Shown here one piece after another: positions 34,761 through 44,340 of a DNA stretch of 64,000 nt; within the stretch, counting starts at the first letter, position 1, and every line of letters begins with the position of its first letter. The DNA lies in NCBI RefSeq assembly GCF_927798175.1, contig NZ_CAKMMP010000005.1:248001-312000 (forward strand). Reading direction: 5' to 3'. The position numbers were made by a program, and so were the translations under genes. The DNA comes from Paenibacillus sp. JJ-223 (GTDB lineage Bacteria; Bacillota; Bacilli; Paenibacillales; Paenibacillaceae). Under the pieces are notes generated by a model that was given only the letters and a program-made list of their open reading frames with translations, had not been told where the DNA came from and ran no database searches.

Positions 34761-35129
34761 ATGAATTACGGAAATCGCATTGCTGAATTAAGGGAACAGC
34801 GGGGACTTACTCAAGAAGAACTTGCGAGCTCCATTCATATCACCAGAGCTGCTCTCTCTCACTATGAAAAGAATCGTCGCAAACCCGATTTTGAAGTCTT
34901 AACCAAACTTGCCGATATCTTTGGGGTATCTATCGATTATCTCGTTGGCCGCACGCAACACACGGATGTGGTGATGGACGAAGATGTGCGGGAATTCGTG
35001 GACTCCCTTGAATTATCGGACAAGGAAGTGCTGGATCGTTTCGATTTAATGATCGACGGTAAACCTCTTACCGAAGAAGAGGCCCGTCGCTTTATTGCTT
35101 TTGTCCGGATGGAACGCAGCATGAAATGA
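34761..35129 (+). CDS. XRE-family transcriptional regulator
   Basis: 122 aa. Helix-turn-helix at about residues 8-60 (LREQRGLTQEELASSIHITRAALSHYEKNRRKPD), the pattern of phage-type repressors such as Xre of PBSX; then FGVSIDYLVGRT and a C-terminal helical part (about 75-120) for dimerisation. CAGGGGG is 7 bases before the ATG. It is transcribed away from the EPS genes and ends at a bidirectional terminator. Its likely operators are the GATAC-N5-GTATC sites at 34 kb and 14 kb. Confidence 0.93.
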   Translation: MNYGNRIAELREQRGLTQEELASSIHITRAALSHYEKNRRKPDFEVLTKLADIFGVSIDYLVGRTQHTDVVMDEDVREFVDSLELSDKEVLDRFDLMIDGKPLTEEEARRFIAFVRMERSMK

Positions 35130-35142
35130 GGAACAAATAAAA

Positions 35143-35187
35143 AGACCCAGTCCGATGAAGATGATCTTTTTCGGTACCTGGGTTTTT
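35143..35187. terminator. Bidirectional terminator
   Basis: ACCCAG (35145-35150) pairs with CTGGGT (35178-35183) with an inner CCGA/TCGG pairing; T-runs on both strands. Serves the XRE gene and the small gene at 35232-35390. Confidence 0.75.
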
Positions 35188-35231
35188 TCGTCTCTTCTTT
35201 ATTTCCCTCCGATCCATGTATGTCATTGCGG

Positions 35232-35390
35232 TCAAGAACGCTTGCCGGTCGCGGAGGATACGAATTGTTCCCAGCGTTCAGGTTTGATCCCGCATTGCAG
35301 CAACACCTTGGTGATGTCCAGCTTGGTAGTTTCCACCGGTTTGCCTTTTGTCGGTCTAGGTCTGCGACTGTGTGGATGCTTCATATTCAT
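35232..35390 (-). CDS. Small basic hypothetical protein
   Basis: 52 aa: a basic N-terminal half (KHPHSRRPRPTKGKPVE) and a C-terminal helix (TTKLDITKVLLQCGIKPERWEQFV). Unknown family. GAGGG lies 9 bases before the ATG at 35390, -10-like TATAGT/TATAAT boxes are just upstream, and it ends at a terminator, so it looks like a real small gene. The open frame continues upstream to 35594, but that part lacks a ribosome site and overlaps the gltB terminator. Confidence 0.6.
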   Translation of the reverse strand: MNMKHPHSRRPRPTKGKPVETTKLDITKVLLQCGIKPERWEQFVSSATGKRS

Positions 35391-35520
35391 TCCGCTAACC
35401 CTCTCTTTACTATACTTTCCTGACTCCAAAACTGTTCTTATTATACTTGAGTTGCCATATCTATGTTGTCGTCTTGTGGCGAGAACGTTTTTGAGGGTGG
35501 TTCTAATTTTGTCGAAAACA

Positions 35521-35567
35521 AAACAGGAGCCTAACGACACCAATCGCGTTGTCGTTAGGCTCCTGCT
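35521..35567. terminator. Terminator after gltB
   Basis: Perfect 16-bp arms CAGGAGCCTAACGACA (35524-35539) and TGTCGTTAGGCTCCTG (35550-35565); on the minus strand followed by TTTTGTTTT. It lies 54 bases beyond the gltB stop. Confidence 0.9.
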
Positions 35568-35618
35568 TTTATTTTCGGTTATATAATGAAGCAAAATGTT
35601 TGAATATAAACGGACGGC

Positions 35619-38600
35619 TTAGCCTCCGGTTCGAGCAAGCTCACGCATATTGGCTTCGAAAGCGGCCAGCAGCGCAGCTTCGCCCGTCAGGCCCGAAGCC
35701 TGTGCACGCTCAATTTGTTCCGTCATGCGTTTGAAGTCCTTCGGAATGACACGAACGAAGTCAGCCAGGGATGACTGCCATTGATCCAGAATGCGCTGAC
35801 CCGCTTCACTGCCAGTGAAGGCCACATGGCGCTGGATCATGCCGCGCAGTTCGGCACTCTCTTCCGTGCTTTCCACACGTTCAAGCAGAACCATCTCCAG
35901 GTTGCAACGCTGCAAGAATGTGCCTTTCGGATCATAAACGTATGCTATGCCTCCGGACATTCCTGCCGCAAAGTTACGGCCTGTATCGCCGAGAACGACA
36001 ACGCGCCCACCGGTCATGTATTCACAGCCATGGTCTCCCACGCCTTCCACGACGACGTTAGCCCCCGAATTACGAACCGCAAAGCGTTCGCCGGCGATTC
36101 CGCGAATGTACGCTTCCCCGCTGGTTGCTCCATACAGGGCGGTGTTGCCGATGATGATGTTTTCCTCAGCCGCAAATGTCGCTTTCGGAGAAGGCATCAC
36201 AATCAGTTTGCCTCCGGACAGTCCTTTACCTACATAGTCATTGGAATCCCCTTCAACCGTCATCGTCATGCCTTTTGGAATAAACGCACCGAAGCTTTGT
36301 CCCGCAGAGCCGATGAATTTGAATTGAATGGTGTCCTCAGGCAGTCCGGCAAGACCATACTTGCGCGTAACCTCGCTGCCCAGAATGGTTCCGACGGCAC
36401 GGTTGACGTTGGTGATCGGCAGCACGCCTTCCACCGGTTGCCCGGATTCGAGCGCAGGCTGCGCCAGCGGCAGCAGCTGCTGCATATCCAGCGTTTCTTC
36501 CAGACCATGGTTCTGGAACTGCGTACGGTAGCGCGCAGAACCTTCCGGCATTTCCGGCACGTGCAGCAGCACGGACAGATCCACGCCTTTTTTCTTCCAA
36601 TGGTCCGCGGCATCCGCAGCTTCCAGACAGTCGGTACGGCCAACCATCTCTTGGATCGTGCGGAAGCCCAATTCTGCCATGATTTCGCGCATTTCTTCGG
36701 CGACGAAACGCATGAAGTTTACGACATGGGCCGGATCGCCCATATAATTTTTGCGCAGTTCCGGATTTTGCGTGGCCACGCCCACCGGACAAGTATCCAT
36801 TTGACATACACGCATCATGATGCATCCCAGCGCCACGAGCGGTGCCGTCGAGAATCCGTATTCTTCGGCTCCAAGCAGAGCCGCAACTGCAAGGTCACGA
36901 CCATTGAGCATTTTACCATCGGTCTCCAGCACGATGCGATCACGCAAGTTGTTGAGCATCAACGTCTGGTGTGTCTCGGCCAAGCCAAGCTCCCACGGCA
37001 TTCCCGCATGGCGGATCGAGCCTTGAGGTGACGCACCTGTACCCCCATCGTATCCGCTGACGAGAATGATGTCTGCACGGCCTTTGGCTACGCCGGCCGC
37101 GATCGTTCCTACGCCCACTTCGGATACCAGCTTCACGTTGATTTCCGCGCGAGGGTTGGCGTTTTTGAGATCATAGATGAGCTCCGCCAAATCCTCGATG
37201 GAGTAGATGTCGTGATGCGGCGGCGGAGAGATCAGACCTACGCCAGGCGTTGATCCGCGGACCTCGGCAACCCAAGGATACACTTTGCGTCCAGGCAGCT
37301 GCCCGCCCTCGCCCGGTTTCGCGCCTTGGGCCATTTTGATCTGAATTTCGTCCGCATTGACCAGGTAGTTGGACGTTACGCCGAATCGGCCGGACGCAAC
37401 CTGCTTGATCGCGCTGCGACGGGAATCGCCGTTGGCATCCGGCACGAAACGTGCTGGATCTTCCCCGCCTTCGCCTGTGTTCGATTTGCCGCCGACGCGG
37501 TTCATTGCAATCGCGAGGTCCTCATGCGCCTCTTTGCTGATGGAACCGAAAGACATGGCTCCCGTTTTGAAACGACGCATGATCGCTTCGAGCGGCTCAA
37601 CCTCATCCAGCGGAATGGCTGGACCGGCCGGTTTCAGCTTCAGCATGGAACGGATGGTGAGCATTTGCTCGTTCTCGCCCTGTACCAGCTTGGAATACTT
37701 TTTGTACAGTTTATAATCACCGGTGCGAACGGCGTGCTGCAGCGTGTGGATCGTTTGCGGGTTGAACAGATGCTCCTCCCCGTCATTGCGCCATTGGTAT
37801 TCACCGCCGGAATCCAGCACTTTGTCATTGCCGTCCTTCTCCGTAAACGCGCGGTTGTGGTGGCTAAGCGCCTCCGCAGCGACTTCTTCCAAGCCAATCC
37901 CGCCGATCCGGGAAGGCGTCCAGGTGAAATAGCGGTCCACGAAATCGGCTTTCAAACCGACCGCTTCGAAGATTTGTGCTCCGCGATAGGACTGGATCGT
38001 GGAAATCCCCATTTTGGACAGGATTTTAATAACCCCTTTGGTCGCCGCTTTAATATAGTTTTTAACCGCCTTCTCATGCGAGATGCCGCGCAGCATGCCT
38101 TGGCGGATCATGTCATCCAGCGTTTCGAATGCCAGATACGGGTTCACGGCGCTTACCCCATAGCCAAGCAGCAGGGCATAGTGATGAATGTCGCGCGGTT
38201 CTCCCGATTCCAGCAAAATGCTGACTTTCGTTCTTGTCCCCTGACGGATCAGATGATGGTGCAGACCGGCAACGGCAAGCAATGCAGGAATGGCTGCATT
38301 TTCCGCATCCACGCCGCGGTCCGACAGGATCAGGATGTTGTGTCCTTTATCAATAACGCGATCCGCTGCTTCGAAGAGCAGGTCCATCGCTTTGCGCAAT
38401 CCTTCCGCGCCTTCTTTCGCCGCGAAGAAGATCGGAATCGTCATCGAGCGGAAGCCCGGACGGCGGACGTGGCGGATTTTCGCAAAATCCTCGTTGGACA
38501 GAACCGGCGTCTCGAGACGAATCTGACGACAGCTCTCCGGTTCCGGGTTCAGCAGGTTGCGTTCAGGCCCGATGGTCGTTGCCGTCGAGGTTACGATCTC

Positions 38601-40217
38601 CTCACGAATCGCATCGATCGGCGGGTTCGTGACTTGGGCAAACATCTGCTTGAAGTAGTTGTACAACCGCTGCGGGCGATCGGACAACACCGCAAGCGGT
38701 GCATCGTATCCCATCGAACCTGTCGCTTCCATTCCGGTGGACGCCATCGGCTCCAGAATTTTGCGCAGTTCTTCGAAGGAATACCCGTACGCAAGCTGCA
38801 GCTGGGTCACGTTATCATGCTTCGGCTCCGGCAGCTCAGGCGCTTCAGGCAGTTCCTTCAGGTCTACGAGATGTTCGTCCAGCCATGCCTGATACGGATT
38901 TTCAGCCGCGATTTTCGCTTTTGCTTCCTCATCGGAGATGATGCGTCCTTCCTGCGTATCCACGATCAGCATCCGTCCAGGACGCAGACGGTCTTTGTAA
39001 AGGATGTCTTCCGGTGCGATATCCAGTACCCCTACCTCGGAGGACAAAATAATGCGGTCGTCTTTCGTTACATAATAACGGGCAGGACGCAAACCGTTGC
39101 GGTCCAGCGTTGCGCAAATTTGCACGCCGTCGGTGATGCCCATCGCCGCCGGTCCATCCCATGGCTCCATCAGCGTGCTGTGGTACTCATAAAATGCTTT
39201 TTTGGCCGGATCCATGCCTTCATCCGTGCTCCACGGCTCCGGTACCATCATCATGGCCACCTGAGGCAGGGAACGTCCGCTCAAATAAAGGAACTCCAGC
39301 GTATTGTCGAACATCGCGGTATCCGAGCCGTCCGGGTTGATGATCGGTTTCACTTTGTCGATGTCGCTGCCGAACACTTCGCTCTCGAACAGCGACTGGC
39401 GAGCATGCATCCAGTTCACGTTGCCGCGCATCGTATTGATCTCGCCGTTGTGGATCATGAAGCGGTACGGATGCGCGCGTTCCCAGCTCGGGAACGTGTT
39501 CGTGCTGAAACGGGAGTGCACGAGCGCGATCGCGGATTCCACCAGGTCCTCCTGCAGATCCAGGTAAAATTCTCCGACCTGCTCTGTCGTAAGCATTCCT
39601 TTATATACCACTTTGCGGCAAGACAAGCTTGGCAGATAGAAGGAATCGCCGGCTTGCGCCTCAGGCGAATAACGGATCGCCAGCTCCGCGCGTCTGCGAA
39701 TGACGTACAGCTTGCGCTCGAAAGCCATCTCGTCCTTGATGTCCTCGGACTTGCCGATGAATACCTGACGGACATGAGGTTTCGCTGCAAGCGCGGAACG
39801 CCCCAGCATGCCATCGTAGGTAGGCACATCGCGGAATCCGAGCACCGTTTGGCCTTCTTCTTCAATGATTTTTTTGAGGCCTTCCTCATGGGCGCTGCGA
39901 ATGGCCGGATCATGGGAAAGGAAGAGCATACCTACGCCATAATGTCCTTGTTCTGGCAAAGCAAAACCGAGACGTTCCGCCTCCTTCGCAAAAAAGCGAT
40001 GAGGAATCTGGATCAAAATACCGGCTCCGTCACCGGAATTCGGTTCACTGCCCTGTCCGCCACGGTGCTCCATGTTACTGAGCATGGTCAGCGCCTGGCT
40101 AACGATATCGTGTGAAGCTACACCTTTGATATGGGCCACAAAGCCCATTCCGCATGCATCTTTTTCGAATTGCGGGTCATACAGACCCTGTTTGGGTGGT
40201 AATCCGATCTGTTTCAT
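35619..40217 (-). CDS. gltB: Glutamate synthase (NADPH) large subunit
   Basis: 1532 aa. Takes the amide of glutamine to 2-oxoglutarate, giving two glutamates. After a 21-residue propeptide, Cys22 begins the class II amidotransferase domain ([12 protein letters not shown]). Next come the central domain, the FMN-binding synthase barrel ([19 protein letters not shown]), a 3Fe-4S Cys group (about residues 1130-1143, [15 protein letters not shown]), and the C-terminal GXGXG domain. The start ATG at 40217 fits AAAGG and family length; the frame is open to 40442 but that part is not protein-like. No gltD small subunit is next to it, which is unusual. Confidence 0.96.
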   Translation of the reverse strand: MKQIGLPPKQGLYDPQFEKDACGMGFVAHIKGVASHDIVSQALTMLSNMEHRGGQGSEPNSGDGAGILIQIPHRFFAKEAERLGFALPEQGHYGVGMLFLSHDPAIRSAHEEGLKKIIEEEGQTVLGFRDVPTYDGMLGRSALAAKPHVRQVFIGKSEDIKDEMAFERKLYVIRRRAELAIRYSPEAQAGDSFYLPSLSCRKVVYKGMLTTEQVGEFYLDLQEDLVESAIALVHSRFSTNTFPSWERAHPYRFMIHNGEINTMRGNVNWMHARQSLFESEVFGSDIDKVKPIINPDGSDTAMFDNTLEFLYLSGRSLPQVAMMMVPEPWSTDEGMDPAKKAFYEYHSTLMEPWDGPAAMGITDGVQICATLDRNGLRPARYYVTKDDRIILSSEVGVLDIAPEDILYKDRLRPGRMLIVDTQEGRIISDEEAKAKIAAENPYQAWLDEHLVDLKELPEAPELPEPKHDNVTQLQLAYGYSFEELRKILEPMASTGMEATGSMGYDAPLAVLSDRPQRLYNYFKQMFAQVTNPPIDAIREEIVTSTATTIGPERNLLNPEPESCRQIRLETPVLSNEDFAKIRHVRRPGFRSMTIPIFFAAKEGAEGLRKAMDLLFEAADRVIDKGHNILILSDRGVDAENAAIPALLAVAGLHHHLIRQGTRTKVSILLESGEPRDIHHYALLLGYGVSAVNPYLAFETLDDMIRQGMLRGISHEKAVKNYIKAATKGVIKILSKMGISTIQSYRGAQIFEAVGLKADFVDRYFTWTPSRIGGIGLEEVAAEALSHHNRAFTEKDGNDKVLDSGGEYQWRNDGEEHLFNPQTIHTLQHAVRTGDYKLYKKYSKLVQGENEQMLTIRSMLKLKPAGPAIPLDEVEPLEAIMRRFKTGAMSFGSISKEAHEDLAIAMNRVGGKSNTGEGGEDPARFVPDANGDSRRSAIKQVASGRFGVTSNYLVNADEIQIKMAQGAKPGEGGQLPGRKVYPWVAEVRGSTPGVGLISPPPHHDIYSIEDLAELIYDLKNANPRAEINVKLVSEVGVGTIAAGVAKGRADIILVSGYDGGTGASPQGSIRHAGMPWELGLAETHQTLMLNNLRDRIVLETDGKMLNGRDLAVAALLGAEEYGFSTAPLVALGCIMMRVCQMDTCPVGVATQNPELRKNYMGDPAHVVNFMRFVAEEMREIMAELGFRTIQEMVGRTDCLEAADAADHWKKKGVDLSVLLHVPEMPEGSARYRTQFQNHGLEETLDMQQLLPLAQPALESGQPVEGVLPITNVNRAVGTILGSEVTRKYGLAGLPEDTIQFKFIGSAGQSFGAFIPKGMTMTVEGDSNDYVGKGLSGGKLIVMPSPKATFAAEENIIIGNTALYGATSGEAYIRGIAGERFAVRNSGANVVVEGVGDHGCEYMTGGRVVVLGDTGRNFAAGMSGGIAYVYDPKGTFLQRCNLEMVLLERVESTEESAELRGMIQRHVAFTGSEAGQRILDQWQSSLADFVRVIPKDFKRMTEQIERAQASGLTGEAALLAAFEANMRELARTGG

Positions 40218-40498
40218 GGAACGCAACCTTTCTATTAATGAAGTATTTCGGAGATCCAGACTTTGGCGACAAGCAACATTGAGACGGGAGGAGCCGGCGA
40301 CTTGATGCAAGTGCCTGCCAAAATTGCGGAGTGGCGGCACAATGGCCGTCCGATTCAAGAGCGCTGTCGTAGTTCGGTATATGCCTTGAAGGTTACATGC
40401 CGTCCGCGGCCCGGGCGGGCACGAATGCATGATGATTGGCATTTTCGGCCACTGGCATGGCCGTTAAAAATGGAGCGACGTGTTTAATAAGTTCTATC

Positions 40499-40527
40499 AT
40501 TTTAACACCGACCTAACATCAGCGCAA
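40499..40527 (-). promoter_or_regulatory. Proximal gltB promoter candidate
   Basis: TTGCGC (40522-40527), 17-base spacer, TAAAAT (40499-40504) on the minus strand. It gives a leader of about 275 bases with several GC-rich stems (for example CGGCCA/TGGCCG) and no T-run. Confidence 0.5.
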
Positions 40528-40570
40528 TTTAAACTTTTTAATACCTCTGATAAGAATTGTTTTGCAGTGA

Positions 40571-40590
40571 AGCGTTAGTGCGGTAACGCT
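40571..40590. promoter_or_regulatory. Dyad between the two gltB promoters
   Basis: AGCGTTA-GTGCGG-TAACGCT, perfect 7-bp arms, 45 bases upstream of the proximal -35 and downstream of the distal promoter. Position fits an activator or repressor site; I cannot match it to the GltC or TnrA boxes I remember. Confidence 0.5.
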
Positions 40591-40613
40591 AAAATCCAAC
40601 TCTTTTTCGAATA

Positions 40614-40641
40614 ATTATACACATTTCGCGCAAGAGTACAA
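40614..40641 (-). promoter_or_regulatory. Distal gltB promoter candidate
   Basis: TTGTAC (40636-40641), 16-base spacer, consensus TATAAT (40614-40619) preceded by TGTG, on the minus strand. Confidence 0.6.
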
Positions 40642-40762
40642 CTGATTTTATCTGCTGACAAAAGAAAAACATTCCATATGGGGCCTGCATTTCCCCCTCT
40701 TTTCGCCAAAATCGGATCCGGCGGTCCAGCAAATCGCGCGCCAGGCATGCAATCCTATGCAA

Positions 40763-40799
40763 AAATAGCTTATGCCCTTTTAGGGGGCATAAGCTATTT
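40763..40799 (-). terminator. Terminator after yhgE
   Basis: Perfect 15-bp arms AAATAGCTTATGCCC and GGGCATAAGCTATTT over 7 bases, followed on the minus strand by TTGCATAGG and on the plus strand by CTTTTTG. It lies 120 bases after the yhgE stop. Confidence 0.8.
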
Positions 40800-40921
40800 G
40801 CACTTTTTGTACACTATATTGCATAATTTCGATAGTGAATTGATCGTTTTTCAACCACTTTCACATCCCGGTTTCGAACGAACCACCAAAGGCCGGTTCC
40901 AAACTCCGGTTCACTTCAATA

Positions 40922-43207
40922 TTATGCCGTCACGACTTGACCCGATTCCGCTGCTTCTGCCGCTTTTTTCGTGCGACGTTTGCCGTTCCAAAGGAAGAAG
41001 CCCAATGTGAGCAGCACCGATGCACCCGCATAGATGGCGAGTATTCCGGCCTGATGCCACATCACGTCAAAGTTGCCGCTGGAAACGACGGCTTTGAAGC
41101 CCATGATGCTATGCGTCATCGGCAGCCAAGGGCTGAACGATTGCAGCCAGCCTGGAATCAATTCCACCGGGAATGTTCCGGCGCTTGCCGCCAACTGGAA
41201 TACCAGCAGCAGGATGACCACGTAACGCCCAGGCAGGTCGAGCCAGGTTACGAGCGCCTGCACGATAAACATGAAGGTCAGGCCCGTAATGATCGTGAAC
41301 AGGTAGAACAGCGGCACGCTGTGCGTTTCCAGACCGAGACCATAGAGCATAAAGCTGGCCACAATGACCGACTGGAACACGCTCATGCCACCAAAGACAA
41401 GTGTACGGCTGACAAACCGGCTCCAACCGGATGCGTTCGGCACGGACGTGTCACGCATTTTTAGAATGATCGTGGAAATGAGCGATCCAACGAACAACCC
41501 GATCGACAGGAAGAACGGCGTCAGTCCGGTACCATAGTTGGATACCCCTTCGGCTTCGTTCTCCGAAGAGTTCACCGGTTCGGCGAACATGCTAACCACA
41601 TCATCCGTTTTCTTCACTTCCGACGTTTTGTCGGCAGCGTCATTCAGTTTGGTGGCAAGCTCGCTAGAACCGTCCTTCAGTTCGGACAAGCCGTTTGACA
41701 GCTTGCCTGCACCATCGCCGAGCTGTTTCGATCCATCGGTCAGCGTGCTGACACCGTTACTGAGCTTGCTCACACCCGTTTGCAGCGCGCTTGTGCCTGT
41801 ACCCAGCTGTTTGGCACCGTCCGCCAGCTGCGTGCCGCCGCTCGCGGCTTCGCCCAGCTTGGCGGTGAATTGTTTCAGCCCGTCGGACAACTTCGCGCCG
41901 CCTTGGCTAAGTTGACCGGCTCCTGTCAGCAGCTGCTGCTGACCGTTCACCAGTTGGTCTGCACCGGCAAGCAATTGTTTCTGGCCGTCATGCAATTGGG
42001 CAGCTCCTGCGGCAAGCTTCTGGTTGCCCTCATGCAATTGCGCTGCCCCTGCGGCCAGCTGCTGCTCGCTCTCGTGCAGCTGCGCGCTGCCGTCGGCTAC
42101 GGCCTCACTTGCAGCCAGCAGCTTCTGCACATCCTCGCTTGCGGCCAGTTCCGGATTCGACGCCGCAAGCTGCTTCAAGCCGTCGGCAACGCTTTTCGCT
42201 CCGCCGGCCACCTTTTCGCTGCCGTCCACCGCAGACTGCAGTCCGTTTGACAGCTTGCTGCTGCCCTCCACTGCGCTTTGCAGCCCTTCGGACAACTGGG
42301 CGCTTCCCTGTTCGGACGATTGGAGCCCGGTTTGCAGCTTGCTCGTTCCATCCAGGGAGGACTTAAGTCCTGCAGCCAGCTTGTCGCTGCCTTCTTTCAA
42401 CTGGTCCGCACCGCTTTGCAGCTGCGTTTGGGCCGCTGTGTGAAGTTGATTCAATCCGGACACCAGGCTCGCCGTTCCTGTTTCGAGCTTACTTGCGCCG
42501 GTATGCAGCGCACTGACGCCATCGCTCAGCGGAGACAATCCTTTTTGGAGTTCCAATGTCCCGTCGGCCAGCTTCGCCAAATTATCCTTGAGCTTCACTG
42601 CGCCGTCGTCCAGTTCGCCAGCACCGTCCGTCAGCTTGCCTGCGCCTTCGCCTGCATCAGCCAATCCGTCCGATACTTCGGAGAACTTGTCGAGCAGCGT
42701 CTCCGCATAGGCCTCGGTCACTTTGGCGGACACCTTCGATTTCAGGTCCTTGATGGCCGTTTTGCCGATCTGCGCACCGACGAAGCTGTAATTGCCGTTC
42801 GGCTCGTAGATCAACTCCGCAGGCTGCGGTTTGTCGTCCAGCAGCGTTGTCGCCTGGGACGAGAAATTTTGCGGAATCGTGATCTGCATGTAGTACTTGT
42901 CATCCTGGATGCCTTTTTTGGCTTGCTCCGCGGATACGAAGTCCCACTTGAAGTCATCGTTCTTTTTGAGCTCGTCGATCAGATCGTTGCCGATATGAAG
43001 GGATTTGCCTTCAAGCTCAGCTCCTTTGTCGAGATTGACCACCGCAACCGGCATCTGATCCACTTTACCGTATGGGTCCCAGTATGCGGCAAGGTAGATA
43101 CCGCTATACAAAATAGGAATAAACATGACAGCAATGACGGGGATCAACACCTTCGGGTTTCTCACGGCCGATCCCACATCCTTGAAAAACACGGATAATG
43201 ATTTCAA
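40922..43207 (-). CDS. yhgE: YhgE/Pip domain membrane protein with heptad glycine repeats
   Basis: 761 aa. One N-terminal membrane segment (about 20-42), an extracellular Pip/YhgE domain (MPVAVVNLDKGAEL), then from about residue 185 to 545 some fifty seven-residue units of the type xxLxxGx (for example LSDGVSALHTGASKL), and five C-terminal membrane segments of the ABC-2 fold. Relatives include phage-infection protein Pip and type VII secretion accessory EsaA. The start is TTG with GGGGAG 7 bases upstream. The tetR gene is upstream on the same strand; a TGACC-N13-GGTCA dyad lies in between. Confidence 0.9.
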   Translation of the reverse strand: MKSLSVFFKDVGSAVRNPKVLIPVIAVMFIPILYSGIYLAAYWDPYGKVDQMPVAVVNLDKGAELEGKSLHIGNDLIDELKKNDDFKWDFVSAEQAKKGIQDDKYYMQITIPQNFSSQATTLLDDKPQPAELIYEPNGNYSFVGAQIGKTAIKDLKSKVSAKVTEAYAETLLDKFSEVSDGLADAGEGAGKLTDGAGELDDGAVKLKDNLAKLADGTLELQKGLSPLSDGVSALHTGASKLETGTASLVSGLNQLHTAAQTQLQSGADQLKEGSDKLAAGLKSSLDGTSKLQTGLQSSEQGSAQLSEGLQSAVEGSSKLSNGLQSAVDGSEKVAGGAKSVADGLKQLAASNPELAASEDVQKLLAASEAVADGSAQLHESEQQLAAGAAQLHEGNQKLAAGAAQLHDGQKQLLAGADQLVNGQQQLLTGAGQLSQGGAKLSDGLKQFTAKLGEAASGGTQLADGAKQLGTGTSALQTGVSKLSNGVSTLTDGSKQLGDGAGKLSNGLSELKDGSSELATKLNDAADKTSEVKKTDDVVSMFAEPVNSSENEAEGVSNYGTGLTPFFLSIGLFVGSLISTIILKMRDTSVPNASGWSRFVSRTLVFGGMSVFQSVIVASFMLYGLGLETHSVPLFYLFTIITGLTFMFIVQALVTWLDLPGRYVVILLLVFQLAASAGTFPVELIPGWLQSFSPWLPMTHSIMGFKAVVSSGNFDVMWHQAGILAIYAGASVLLTLGFFLWNGKRRTKKAAEAAESGQVVTA

Positions 43208-43273
43208 TTGGTTTCTCCCCTTACTTCTCTCTGCTCATGGAGCAGGACTTATTATGAAATTTTCAGAAATACG

Positions 43274-43299
43274 GAATGACCACTTTCCCCAAACGGTCA
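43274..43299. promoter_or_regulatory. Candidate TetR operator before yhgE
   Basis: GAATGACC, 13 bases, GGTCA, 67 bases upstream of the yhgE start. The same GAATGACC and GGTCA words occur before the tetR gene (44021-44054). Confidence 0.45.
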
Positions 43300-43405
43300 A
43301 TCCAGAGCAAAAAAACAACCTGTCTCCCGACAAGCCTCACTGCCGCAACCTATGCATGGATCATGCTCCTCAAACGTCATTCTACTATTATAGAACAAGT
43401 ATGGT

Positions 43406-43987
43406 TTACGTTGCTGCAGCAATTCCTTCCATTAAAAAAAGGCGAAAATGATTCTTGATTTCCTCTTTGCCAAGAGGTTCATGCTGTTTGTTCCAATCCG
43501 AGGTCAGCGCAATGTACAAGCGGATCATCATAAAAGACACGATGTTCGGATCGCAGTCCTTGATTTCCCCGCGCTCCTTTGCCTTCTCCAAGTGACTGGC
43601 CAAAAAGTCGGAAATGACCTTCTCTACTTTTTCCAAGCCGTCCTTGGCCTGCAGCGTCCCGAAATCCTTCAACTCCTGGGAAAGCTTCACAAGCAGCTCA
43701 TGATCGCGTCGGAATTCCAGCAACGAGTCCAGCACCCGAAACAAATTATCAAAAAACGTGCTCTCCCGGTGGACCTCCCTGTGGGCAATGTTCTTCATTT
43801 CCTGGATCACTTCCACCAGAATCTGGTCGAACAACTGCTCTTTATTCGTGAAAAAAGTGTAGATCGTCCCTTTGCCGACATTAGCGATCTTCGCCACCTG
43901 ATCCATCGTGGTTGCCTTATAGCCGAACATGGAAAACGACTGCGCAGCCGCCTGTATCACCTGTTGTCTCCGGTCGATCGGAGCCAT
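43406..43987 (-). CDS. TetR/AcrR family regulator (YhgD-like)
   Basis: 193 aa. N-terminal helix-turn-helix (about 8-55: QAAAQSFSMFGYKATTMDQVAKIANVGKGTIYTFFTNKEQL), then a helical ligand domain. AAAGGAGGGGGAG directly before the ATG at 43987 fixes the start against an open frame to 44098. It lies upstream of yhgE on the same strand and is likely its repressor and its own. The ligand is unknown; fatty acyl compounds are one option given the FadR-like dyad nearby. Confidence 0.9.
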   Translation of the reverse strand: MAPIDRRQQVIQAAAQSFSMFGYKATTMDQVAKIANVGKGTIYTFFTNKEQLFDQILVEVIQEMKNIAHREVHRESTFFDNLFRVLDSLLEFRRDHELLVKLSQELKDFGTLQAKDGLEKVEKVISDFLASHLEKAKERGEIKDCDPNIVSFMMIRLYIALTSDWNKQHEPLGKEEIKNHFRLFLMEGIAAAT

Positions 43988-44020
43988 CTCTCCCCCTCCT
44001 TTGCATGTTATTCCACTTAT

Positions 44021-44054
44021 GAATGACCAAAAATACAATTTAGTCATTCGGTCA
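44021..44054. promoter_or_regulatory. Candidate TetR autoregulatory operator
   Basis: GAATGACC (44021-44028) and GTCATTCGGTCA (44043-44054) face each other 34-67 bases before the tetR start. On the minus strand the second half overlaps a TTGACC -35-like element. Confidence 0.5.
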
Positions 44055-44236
44055 AAAGTTACAATACCACCATATTGAACAGATTGCAAGACTAACATCC
44101 CAAATTTGTGTTAATTTTTTTTAACCGAAATGCAGTGGAAACCGTTCCTGTCGTCGTCTATAGTTATGGTGTCATACTCAACACAGGCAGACATGAAGTC
44201 TAGTGGTATCAGAATCGTAAAAACGTGTAAACATTA

Positions 44237-44255
44237 ATGAATGAACATCATTCAT
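44237..44255. promoter_or_regulatory. Perfect dyad ATGAATGA-ACA-TCATTCAT
   Basis: 8-bp arms, 86 bases upstream of the glycosyltransferase start. The TGAATGA/TCATTCA arms resemble what I remember of Bacillus FadR sites. A TetR protein is encoded divergently, so it may control both directions. Confidence 0.6.
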
Positions 44256-44340
44256 CATTCCACTGTATATCCATGTAGTAACAAGCCTTAGGCACAGCGA
44301 TAATCGTTATATATGAAAACTTATGAATAAAGGTGAACTC

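Noticed and set aside
37326..40115. 929-codon open frame on the plus strand inside gltB
   Set aside because: It is the mirror frame of a highly conserved enzyme gene, composition is typical of antisense shadows (Arg/His-rich), and it has no ribosome site or family motif.
40218..40442. 75-residue N-terminal extension of GltB
   Set aside because: The Cys22 propeptide layout fits the ATG at 40217; the extension is Arg/Pro-rich without homology pattern and has no ribosome site.
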